Below, in pieces: positions 35,615 through 42,131 of a DNA stretch of 42,131 nt. The translations under genes and the position numbers were made by a program. Under the pieces are notes generated by a model that saw only the letters and a list, made by a program, of their open reading frames with translations, made no database searches and was not told where the DNA came from. Each line of letters opens with the position of its first letter. Within the stretch, counting starts at the first letter, position 1. The stretch is taken from NCBI GenBank assembly GCA_029778945.1, contig JAKPBN010000336.1, forward strand, positions 1 through 42,131, read 5' to 3'. This stretch comes from Spirochaetota bacterium (GTDB taxonomy: Bacteria; Spirochaetota; Spirochaetia; Treponematales; Rectinemataceae).

Positions 35615-37822
35615 TCAGAACTGCATCATGTCCGTACGGGACTTCTCGTCTAGTTCCAAGGTGTGCTTTCTCGAGTCCGAATCCGGGCTGTCCCGGCCTG
35701 AGTCGCGATACCGGAAGGCGAGCCCAAAAAAGAACCATGCCATTAAGATTGTGAGGGCAATCGGGACCAGCCAGGCTAGGGCCCTGAGACCTGTGGCTAG
35801 GAGGGAGATCCTTTCGAGGACAAGGGAGACCGGGAGGATGCCATAGGCCAGGGATCGGGCCAGGAAGGAGCCTTTGAGCAAGTCCGGCAGGAGCAGGCAG
35901 GGGAAGGCCATCAGGAAGGATGCCCAGACCCAGGAGGCCCAGCCGGCCCTCAGGATCTGTTGTCTACACTTCTCGAAACCCGAGAGCACACCAATCTGGG
36001 GGAACCATCCAAGGATGTATCCCGGGATAAGCACCAGGAGCACCAGGGCCAGAAAAGCCACAACCAGGAGGTAGAGAAGGGCTCGCACCCAGAAGGGATG
36101 GGGCTCCCCACCCTGGCACTTCCAGAAAAGGTCTAGGAGGTCCTGGGGCTTATGGAAGCGACCTGCATAGTCAGAGACCGGATGGAGTTCGCCTCCCACC
36201 GCATTCCCCGGATGAGTAAGCCACATAAAGCGATCCCCAAATGTTCCGGCTAGGTCATAGACCCCCGTGGGGTTCCAGGCCAGCCAGGAGGATCCATCTC
36301 GCGAAGGCAACAGTGCCAGGACCTCTCGTCCCTTGGCCACGCAATACCATCGGATGGTGCCGTCGGCGAGGCTGGCTATGACTACCTCTCCATTTCCGCT
36401 GACGGTGAGGCCAAGGACATAGGGAACAGGGACTGACCAGACTCTCGATCCTCCTGGGGCGTAGAGGCTCAGGTGGCTGCTCCCTCCCAAAAGTAGGCCC
36501 TTTCCGCCGTCGATTTCGGCGAACCTGAGGGGCACTTCGCCGTTGGGCAGGTCAAGTGCATTCCCCTTCCAAGAGGCCCTGTCTGCCTCCTCGAGGAGCT
36601 CATCCCCCTGCCCCCTCGGGATCACTGCCGCAAAGGGGGTCTTGCCTTCACTCGTATAGGCCATCGCTCCAAGGGAGAACATTGGCCCTGAGCCTCCCTG
36701 GAAGCGGATAAGGGTAGCGTCCTCGTTGACCGCGAGCTCTGCCGCGCCTTGGCGCAGATCGAGCCTTTGGGAAGACCGGACAGGCTTGACCCGGAGCTCA
36801 GGATCGATTCTTCCCCAGCCGGGGTCCGCGGTACCGAAAAGCATAGAACCATCATCCAGGGAGACAAGATCGAAAATGGTGTTCGTGAGGGTCTCCAGGT
36901 CGGTTACCTTGCCGAGTCCATTGTCGTCCCAGGCCCTGACTATGGTCTTGCCTCGGTTGAAGCGCCCTCCTGCCATGAGGCGGTTGCCTTTTGCGGCAAA
37001 GGCCAAGGAATAGATCTCTTGCTTCATCCCGGTGACATCCGGCACCGAGATCCGGCCAAGGCTCTTTCCGTCAAGGACTTCCACGAAGGGCTCTAGACCG
37101 TAGACGATTGCCAGTCGGCGGCTATCCGGCGACCAGGCCATGTTAAAGGGAATGCGGCCCTTCCAGGGCTTGGAGACCGCGATTTCGTGAAGGGGCGAGT
37201 CCTTGGACAGCTCCAGGACGTGGATGGTACCGTCCTCAGAGCAAAAGGCCAGTTTGCCATCCGGCGACCACCGTAGACCTCTCCCGGAGGCTGGAGGGAG
37301 GGTCGGAACCGAAAGTGGCGCAAATCCGGAGGCTCGATAGACCATGAGGGGCGTTGATCCCCCGAGCGCAAGGGCAAGGTATTGGCCATCCGGGGAGAAG
37401 CCTGCTCCGGCGACAGGCCCAGGGAGGTTAGTCAAGGTCTGGATTATGGCCCGCGTGGTGCGGTCGATGACGAAAAGGGTAAACCCGGACGGACTTCCAA
37501 TGGTCGACCGGCCGCCGGCTACAAGGAGTCTGCCTCCTGGCTGGGAGGCCAGGGCATCAACGGTCGTGGCTTCGGCCCTGGCAGTCGGCAGAACTAAGGT
37601 TCCGAGCAATGATCCAGTGTCGAGATTCCAGAATTTCAGGCTATTGTCCCAGGATCCGGTCACGACCAGCCGACTAGCCTGATCCACCGAAATGGATGAA
37701 ATGGCCTGTTCAGGAAGTTCCCCGAAGGGGCGAAGGAGGGGCCCTTTATCCGCGTCCAGAGCAAAAAGCCAAAAATTGATGATCAGCAACAGCAGCGGGA
37801 TCGGCAGGAGCTTTTTTGCCAT
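35615..37822 (-). CDS. Exported WD40-like beta-propeller with C-terminal membrane helices
   Basis: 735 residues. A signal peptide or signal anchor opens the protein (LLPIPLLLLIINFWLFALDA). Residues ~30-530 contain repeated propeller units, e.g. ISVDQASRLVVTGSWDNSLKFW, GFSPDGQYLALALGG, WSPDGKLAFCSEDGTIHVLEL and WSPDSRRLAIVYG. From ~590 to 715 there are about four hydrophobic helices, then a short polar tail at the end. The propeller should lie outside the cytoplasm and the tail inside, making it a candidate link between envelope and the cytoplasmic tubulin/Hsp70 proteins. It is the first gene of the minus-strand operon. No Shine-Dalgarno is visible before this ATG (GTGTCATC precedes it), so the transcript may be leaderless. 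Confidence 0.85.
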   Translation of the reverse strand: MAKKLLPIPLLLLIINFWLFALDADKGPLLRPFGELPEQAISSISVDQASRLVVTGSWDNSLKFWNLDTGSLLGTLVLPTARAEATTVDALASQPGGRLLVAGGRSTIGSPSGFTLFVIDRTTRAIIQTLTNLPGPVAGAGFSPDGQYLALALGGSTPLMVYRASGFAPLSVPTLPPASGRGLRWSPDGKLAFCSEDGTIHVLELSKDSPLHEIAVSKPWKGRIPFNMAWSPDSRRLAIVYGLEPFVEVLDGKSLGRISVPDVTGMKQEIYSLAFAAKGNRLMAGGRFNRGKTIVRAWDDNGLGKVTDLETLTNTIFDLVSLDDGSMLFGTADPGWGRIDPELRVKPVRSSQRLDLRQGAAELAVNEDATLIRFQGGSGPMFSLGAMAYTSEGKTPFAAVIPRGQGDELLEEADRASWKGNALDLPNGEVPLRFAEIDGGKGLLLGGSSHLSLYAPGGSRVWSVPVPYVLGLTVSGNGEVVIASLADGTIRWYCVAKGREVLALLPSRDGSSWLAWNPTGVYDLAGTFGDRFMWLTHPGNAVGGELHPVSDYAGRFHKPQDLLDLFWKCQGGEPHPFWVRALLYLLVVAFLALVLLVLIPGYILGWFPQIGVLSGFEKCRQQILRAGWASWVWASFLMAFPCLLLPDLLKGSFLARSLAYGILPVSLVLERISLLATGLRALAWLVPIALTILMAWFFFGLAFRYRDSGRDSPDSDSRKHTLELDEKSRTDMMQF

Positions 37823-37912
37823 GATGACACATAGTAATCGACCCTCTGGCTCCGGGCAAGAAGGGGATGTTTTTTTTCCCAGACCGTTTACAATAGGGGA
37901 ATGGAGACTATC
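37823..37912. promoter_or_regulatory. Divergent promoter region between the two halves of the tubulin/Hsp70/vWA locus
   Basis: The two operons are transcribed away from this 78-base gap. On the plus strand TACAAT at 37889-37894 is a good -10, which would start RNA near 37901; on the minus strand TACTAT (37831-37836) lies only 8 bases before the start codon at 37822. A run of eight T at 37870-37877 may bend the DNA. Co-regulation of both operons from one site is the simplest reading. Confidence 0.4.
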
Positions 37913-38404
37913 GTGCCTGAATCCGAATCCTCCCTGGCTCTAGCCCTCAAGACCCTCAAGGGAATAGCCTTTATCGGCTTTATCTACCTTGGGCTTTTAT
38001 CCGCCCTGGAAGCGCCCATAGGCCTGCTTCTGAGGAACGGCTTGTTTACGGATGGACTCACCAAGGCTCTCTATGGACTTGCTTCGGCTACCGGGAAGCC
38101 TGGGACCTGGGACATGATAGCCCTGGGCGGCTTAGCGGCTTTCAATGTTGTCCTGGTGCTCGTGGGCTACCTTGGCCTTTCTTCGCTCTTGGCCGCGTCC
38201 CCGTTGTTAAGTCAGGGCTACTCAGGGTTCTTCCGCTTTTCTCTCGGTTTATCCCTCGGGCTCGGCGCGGCCGTGCCCCTTGCCTGGCTTATCCTCGGAG
38301 GCAATTTCCTCGCGGTATTCCTTCCCGGCCTCGCGCTCGAGGCCTTGCTATCTGCCGTGACCCTAACCCTTACGCGAACCACAACAAGGATCTTGGGAGC
38401 ATAA
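37901..38404 (+). CDS. Small membrane protein encoded before the vWA gene
   Basis: 167 residues (164 if it starts at the GTG at 37913). The ATG at 37901 touches GGGGA with no spacing, whereas the GTG has GGAG six bases upstream and fits the predicted RNA start better, so GTG 37913 may be the true start. The protein has four hydrophobic segments at about residues 22-45, 68-97, 105-125 and 128-155, with loops rich in Gly and Leu and no recognised domain. It is followed after 5 bases by the vWA protein gene and may form a membrane complex with it. Confidence 0.75.
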   Translation: METIVPESESSLALALKTLKGIAFIGFIYLGLLSALEAPIGLLLRNGLFTDGLTKALYGLASATGKPGTWDMIALGGLAAFNVVLVLVGYLGLSSLLAASPLLSQGYSGFFRFSLGLSLGLGAAVPLAWLILGGNFLAVFLPGLALEALLSAVTLTLTRTTTRILGA

Positions 38405-38409
38405 TCATC

Positions 38410-39870
38410 ATGAAACGTCGGCTTGCGTTAACCTGTGCCCTTCTTGTCCTCGTCGGCCTCGGTCTGCATGCCCAGGATGCCCCCCCTTCGTCCGGGAGGG
38501 CAATCATTCTCGTTCAGGATATCAGCCCGAGCATCTCTCCCTCTTTCCCGAAAATCCAGGAAGTGCTTGCCAATGCTCTGATCAACGAGCGTCTTGGCCT
38601 GGGGGACTATTTTGCCCTAATCACCTTCTCTGGGGATGTGAGGAATGCCGATGGGGCCAAGATCGAGTATCCCCGGGACAAGGAAGCCCGGTCGGCTATC
38701 TGGAAGAATATAAAGCCCGAGGGGGCTTTTACGGATATCGGCAAAGCCCTCAGGACCGCCCTTGAGACTTCCATCGACCTGCGTAACCGAGGTTTCAGCA
38801 AATATGAGCCCCTGGTCCTGTTCCTCACCGATGGTGAGCACGAGGCTCCGCCTAACTCCCCCTTCGCTGGTAAGTCTGTGGACCAGCTCTTTGAGGATCC
38901 CCTGATCGGGGACCCGACCCTGTATTCGGGATGGTATTTCGTTGGAATCGGCAAGGACCTCAAAGATATCAAGAGAATCGCCTCCCTTGCCGGCAGGGAG
39001 TCAGCCTTTCTCTCGATTGAGGACCCCGCCAGTCTGGAGTCGGCCCTGGACGCATATATCCGCGGTATCCCGTCCCCTGCCAAATTGGAGGATGCCACTA
39101 TATCGGTCTCGGATGCCGCCTGGGGCAAGACCGCCCTTCGGGCAGACAAAATGGTTTCACTCCCCTCGAGCTCCCTGCCCAAGCTCAATCTGGGCCTTAT
39201 TTCCGACTTCAAGGCCGCCAAGGCAAGCCTGGTTATCAAGGATGTCCAGATAACCTTTCAGAGCGTCGACCATAGGGATCTAGTTAACCTGAGTCCGGCC
39301 TGGGAAAAGGGTCGCATTGTGGTCCCACCATCCGCTCGGGTCGCCCAGAATATTGATCTTGCGGGGCCTGGTCACCTCGTTGGCCGGGGGACCCTGAAGC
39401 TAGACCTCAAGACCGAGGTCAACCATCGCGAGACCGACATGCTCAAGACCTATGAAGTGGCCTTCATGTCCCCCTGGGCGATGTTCTGGTCGGTCTGGCT
39501 CTGGCCTGTTGTGGGACTTGTCGTCGCGATTATCCTGGTGCTTGGCTATCTGGTCCTGCGCAAGCGCCTCCCTGCCAAGGTCACCATGGAGGTTCTCGGT
39601 GGGAAGAAATCGAGATTCGTAAGTATAAAGGTCGGTGGGAGGGTCGAGTTTGGCGGCAAGGCTGCCTTGCAATTCCGCCTCGATGGACCGTGGGCTCCCG
39701 TCCTGGGAAGCCTTAGGAGGAGAGGACCTGATGTTTGGGAGATCGAGGTCCGAAATCCTGAAGGTTTTCTTTCAGATTATGCAGGCGGCCCCTACAAGCT
39801 TGGCACCTTGATCAAGTTGGTCAATCAGGATGGGAGCCTTGTGTCCGTGAAGTTCCAGCGAAAGAAATGA
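38410..39870 (+). CDS. Membrane-anchored von Willebrand factor A domain protein
   Basis: 486 residues. A signal peptide (LALTCALLVLVGLGLHAQ) is followed by a vWA domain at ~30-220. The metal-ion-dependent adhesion site is complete by eye: DxSxS in VQDISPSIS (~37), threonine in AFTDIGKAL, and aspartate in LFLTDGEHE. A beta-rich stretch (~225-345) follows, then a transmembrane helix near 360-385 and a cytoplasmic tail of ~100 residues, rich in beta strands. The vWA domain should face outward and bind ligand through a divalent metal, while the tail could meet the tubulin-like or Hsp70 proteins. vWA proteins are the known companions of the tubulin-like family found across the divergent promoter. 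Confidence 0.9.
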   Translation: MKRRLALTCALLVLVGLGLHAQDAPPSSGRAIILVQDISPSISPSFPKIQEVLANALINERLGLGDYFALITFSGDVRNADGAKIEYPRDKEARSAIWKNIKPEGAFTDIGKALRTALETSIDLRNRGFSKYEPLVLFLTDGEHEAPPNSPFAGKSVDQLFEDPLIGDPTLYSGWYFVGIGKDLKDIKRIASLAGRESAFLSIEDPASLESALDAYIRGIPSPAKLEDATISVSDAAWGKTALRADKMVSLPSSSLPKLNLGLISDFKAAKASLVIKDVQITFQSVDHRDLVNLSPAWEKGRIVVPPSARVAQNIDLAGPGHLVGRGTLKLDLKTEVNHRETDMLKTYEVAFMSPWAMFWSVWLWPVVGLVVAIILVLGYLVLRKRLPAKVTMEVLGGKKSRFVSIKVGGRVEFGGKAALQFRLDGPWAPVLGSLRRRGPDVWEIEVRNPEGFLSDYAGGPYKLGTLIKLVNQDGSLVSVKFQRKK

Positions 39871-40385
39871 TACAATCATGCGGATATAGGTAGACTTTTT
39901 AGCTATTTGTATAGATGGCTCCAACTGCCTATTTCTGCCGCTTCTTCGATTCCGTATTTAGATTAATAGCAGTGCCCGATCCCATGCTAAGACCATCTGT
40001 ACTGAGCATTTAGAGTCGAAAGGGTAGAGAAACGACCATGGTTGCCTGGCATAAAGCTGAGGGATCGTCTTTATATAAAGGTTGATAATAACAATTATTA
40101 GTTTACCATTTATATTTTATGGCATGACCTTAACATTAGCCAAGCATGCGTCTTCGAAGCACATATAGAGACTCGTTTTATATTTCGATTACCTAATCCT
40201 TGAAAAGTCATTCGGAAAGATGTCCGACTTTATATCCGCAACGGGGGAAATATCAGATACTAGCTACGGGTTAAGTTTCATTGAAATTGCATTGCTTGAT
40301 ATTACACGTGGCCTAAAAGGAGAAAAGCACAGAGCGGCTCAGACAGCGACGCATTGCATTGTGCGGCTAAAATGAATTTTGGCTA
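39871..40385. other. AT-rich non-coding stretch after the vWA gene
   Basis: No gene was found in these 515 bases. GC falls sharply right after the vWA stop codon. TAATAA-CAA-TTATTA near 40084-40098 is a short dyad. No clear terminator hairpin with T-run follows the vWA gene. The composition marks the edge of the GC-rich locus and the start of DNA of different origin. Confidence 0.5.
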
Positions 40386-40664
40386 TCACAGTCTGGATAC
40401 GCTCGATATATCGTACGCTTGACCATCTATTATGACCTTGTCATATGAACTAATGTAATCACTCAGGAAACGGATATTTGAAGTGGAATTTATAAAAGCG
40501 AAATTGACCTTTACTAACGCCACCGCCCTACCCGAACTATATAGTATGATGGTATGGCTATCGACGCGCGACCAGGAATTTACACCGTAGATATTTACTG
40601 AATCAGCGAAGGCAAAAAGCGCGATACAAAGTAGCAGGACGACGCTGATGAGCTTCTTTTTCAC
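40386..40664 (-). CDS. Small exported protein of unknown function
   Basis: 92 residues starting at GTG 40664, with AAGGAG six bases upstream. The first ~20 residues (KKKLISVVLLLCIALFAFADS) form a classical Sec signal peptide with cleavage near FADS. The mature ~70 residues are Ser/Val/Ile-rich with alternating hydrophobic residues, consistent with a small beta-structured envelope protein. No family is recognised. The gene stands alone in AT-rich DNA, with a dyad about 70 bases upstream of its start and a transposase remnant farther on. Confidence 0.7.
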   Translation of the reverse strand: MKKKLISVVLLLCIALFAFADSVNIYGVNSWSRVDSHTIILYSSGRAVALVKVNFAFINSTSNIRFLSDYISSYDKVIIDGQAYDISSVSRL

Positions 40665-40719
40665 AATGTCTCCTTATTTTCGAATTGATTTAGTCTAGCA
40701 TGATATATTCGAATTGTAA

Positions 40720-40751
40720 CTAAAAAATTATAATCCAGATCTAATCTGGAT
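40720..40751 (-). terminator. Hairpin followed by T-rich tract (minus strand)
   Basis: ATCCAGAT (40733-40740), CTA, ATCTGGAT (40744-40751) is a perfect 8-bp inverted repeat. Read on the minus strand it is followed by TATAATTTTTTAG, like a weak intrinsic terminator for transcripts coming from the transposase remnant side. It also lies about 70 bases upstream of the small exported protein gene, so it could be an operator for that gene instead. Confidence 0.4.
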
Positions 40752-40853
40752 CATATTTATCATCAATAATTTTGGGGCTGCCGAATCTGATTGAGAATTG
40801 CTTTATTGGAAGCCAATAGCTCCTTTGTGGTGTTTCCCTATTATTCCGACGTC

Positions 40854-40946
40854 TCAAGCCATTAATTGGTTTCTGGCTTCGGCCAGAGTAGCGTATTCGA
40901 GGGCTGAATGCGGACGTTCTTTGCTGTAATTATCCATCAACGACCA
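40854..40946 (-). pseudogene. IS3-family transposase remnant (C-terminal end)
   Basis: About 29 codons up to the stop read SLMDNYSKERPHSALEYATL and on, matching the end of the integrase core of IS3-type transposases (usual form YNxxRPHSxLGYxTPxE). Upstream codons in the same frame have no transposase character, so only the tail survives. Two TGATGGACA copies at 41027-41035 and 41066-41074 lie nearby but could not be tied to the element's ends. Confidence 0.6.
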
Positions 40947-41036
40947 TCTGGCAAAACCCGTCCCTCTTAGAGAAAGGATGCTAAAATAAATGCCATCCTG
41001 GAATCCTCTGCATCTAGCGTCCATCGTGATGGACAA

Positions 41037-41371
41037 TACTAGTCCAATCGGCTAACTGTCTTTCATGATGGACAGAACCAGTCACCTATGAACATCAGTT
41101 AATAGCGCCTAAGCGTTGTCCGAATTGTCCATCCTTACCAAAAATAAGCATTTGAAGAGTCTATGTAGAAGAGCCAAAAAAGGCGAAAATCACCGTAGAA
41201 TAATTGTAGAACGCTAGGGGTAAAAATCGCTTAAAATACATTGCTATATGTATTTATAAATAATACTCAGGTTTGAGTCCTCCTTCCCTGCCATCCCCTT
41301 CTGTATGCCTCCCGGACGAGCCAGAACCAGGGCAATTCCCCATGAGGTATAGTAGGCCCAAGAGGTGAGCC
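41037..41371. other. AT-rich non-coding stretch after the transposase remnant
   Basis: No gene is seen in these 335 bases. CTGTC (41056-41060) and GACAG (41071-41075) form a short dyad. GC rises again after about 41275, ahead of the Imm5-like gene. The -10-like TATAGT at 41348-41353 lies 18 bases before that gene's start and has no good -35. Confidence 0.4.
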
Positions 41372-41929
41372 ATGCATCCCAAGTCCGATTACTTCGACCT
41401 TTCCCTGGACTCCCTCCGCATTCTAGGTGCCTGGACGGCGGATTGCGCCGAGCGGGCCCTGGGGATCTTTGAAGACCTACGGCCAGAGGATCCAAGGCCC
41501 CGGGCCGCTATCGAAGGCATCCGGGTGTTTGCGGCCGGGGGGAGGAGGGTGGCGAGTCTGCGCACCCTGGCCCTGGCCGCCAATGCGGCGGCCAAGGAGG
41601 CGGGCCATCCGGCGGCCAAGGCGGCGGCTCGGGCGGCGGGCTTGGCCGCGGCGAGCGCCTACACCCACCCCTTGGCCGATGTCCACCAGACTGTCCACAT
41701 CCTCGGGCCGGCGGCCTATGCGGCCCTGGCCTTCGAGCTGGACAAGCCCGAGGCTCCAGGGCTGGCTGAGGGGGAGGTCCGCTGGGCTATCGGGAGCATC
41801 CCGCCCGAGGCCAGGGACATCCTCCTCAAGATGCCCGCCCGCCAGGCCGGGAAAAGCCGCCTGGACGCCCTTCTCTACGAGCTAGACCGGGGCATCCGCG
41901 GCCCGGGACGAAAGCAAGCCCAGCCCTGA
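41372..41929 (+). CDS. Imm5-like immunity-protein family member
   Basis: 185 residues, with GAGG seven bases before the ATG. The N-terminal pattern LGAWTADCAERALGIFEDLRPEDPRPRAAIEGIRVF, followed by the Ala-rich repeats (LALAANAAAKEAGHPAAKAAARAAGLAAASAYTH) and VHQTVHILGPAAYAALA, matches the all-helical Imm5-like family, proteins predicted to neutralise secreted toxins in polymorphic toxin systems. Two conserved positions of that family, WxxxCAE and RPRxAIE, are present. No toxin gene is visible next to it, so it could be an orphan immunity protein or serve another purpose. Its end overlaps the convergent gene at 41882. Confidence 0.75.
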   Translation: MHPKSDYFDLSLDSLRILGAWTADCAERALGIFEDLRPEDPRPRAAIEGIRVFAAGGRRVASLRTLALAANAAAKEAGHPAAKAAARAAGLAAASAYTHPLADVHQTVHILGPAAYAALAFELDKPEAPGLAEGEVRWAIGSIPPEARDILLKMPARQAGKSRLDALLYELDRGIRGPGRKQAQP

Positions 41930-42131
41930 TATCACAAGCCAGGCTATCGACAACAGTCCTCCGGGGGCGGCAAAGAGGGTGGCCAGCTCCTTGACTGGGG
42001 GCACAAAGGTGACAAGGACGAGGTAGGCCGCGAGGAGGGCATTGCCCACGAGGCCCAGGATGCCGGCGAGGCGGAAGGGGGTGCGGCCCCCGGCCATGGC
42101 CCCGCAGAGGCCAAGGTTGGAGAGGATCACG
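41882..42131 (-). CDS. Membrane protein, C-terminal part (cut by window edge)
   Basis: At least 82 residues are visible, ending at a stop that lies 48 bases inside the convergent Imm5-like gene. The frame runs off the window end, so the GTG at the edge is not necessarily the start. Two hydrophobic helices (LVGNALLAAYLVLVTFVP and SIAWLVISGLGLLSS) point to an inner-membrane protein; the pattern recalls DUF4386-type proteins but too little is visible to assign it. Confidence 0.65.
   Translation of the reverse strand, partial: VILSNLGLCGAMAGGRTPFRLAGILGLVGNALLAAYLVLVTFVPPVKELATLFAAPGGLLSIAWLVISGLGLLSSRAADAPV

Noticed and set aside
41027-41074. TGATGGACA repeats as the end of an IS element
   Set aside because: They are direct rather than inverted and lie on the wrong side to match the surviving transposase tail.

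Overview
The window comes from a GC-rich, double-membraned bacterium. The support for this is compact operons with ATGA stop/start overlaps, good AGGAG-type ribosome binding sites, a lipoprotein with an LLASC lipobox and several Sec-type signal peptides. No rRNA, tRNA or housekeeping marker is present, so I cannot name the taxon; a spirochaete would fit the style of the exported proteins, but that is only a guess. The window reads as an accessory or genomic-island region. No CRISPR array was seen.

Layout. (1) 1-4.15 kb: end of a mobile element with lower GC than what follows. It holds the C-terminal end of a tyrosine recombinase, an unknown protein with a C-terminal helix-turn-helix, a small excisionase-like HTH protein, a small coupled protein and a RepA-like (AAA_25) ATPase with a winged helix. 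Iteron-like 9-bp repeats, a hairpin covering a ribosome binding site and two strong inverted repeats lie in this part. (2) 4.15-24 kb, all on the plus strand: an anti-phage defence island. It begins with a broken sigma-54 activator-like gene, then four tightly coupled genes: a UvrD-type helicase, a giant DUF1998-type SF2 helicase with a C-terminal nuclease-like domain, a DrmD-like SNF2 helicase and a large N6-adenine methyltransferase. This resembles class 1 DISARM with rearranged parts. A McrB/McrC pair follows; mcrC carries a single in-frame TAG. About 1 kb inside the methyltransferase, covering the presumed target-recognition region, is strikingly AT-rich, as if swapped in by recombination. 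(3) 24.0-25.1 kb: a small exported protein and a DUF805 membrane protein. (4) 25.2-39.9 kb: two divergent operons that appear to form one system. The minus-strand operon encodes a WD40-like propeller with membrane helices, a tubulin/FtsZ-like GTPase (1045 aa), a 782-aa unknown, a lid-less Hsp70, a membrane protein with a J-like N-terminus and a formylglycine-enzyme-like C-terminus, and a lipoprotein. The plus-strand operon encodes a small membrane protein and a membrane-anchored von Willebrand A protein. (5) 39.9-42.1 kb: AT-rich, gene-poor DNA with a small exported protein and an IS3 transposase remnant, then a return to GC-rich DNA with an Imm5-like protein and the end of a membrane protein gene.

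How the parts may work together. The defence genes would mark self DNA through the methyltransferase and unwind or cut foreign DNA through helicase and nuclease modules, with McrBC as a separate modification-dependent layer that may now be inactive. The tubulin/Hsp70/vWA locus looks like a membrane-associated machine: a cytoskeletal GTPase, a dedicated Hsp70 with a candidate membrane co-chaperone, and cell-envelope proteins carrying vWA, propeller and FGE-like interaction domains. Components of this type have been linked to tubulin-like GTPases before, but the full Hsp70-containing set is the best candidate here for an undescribed system.
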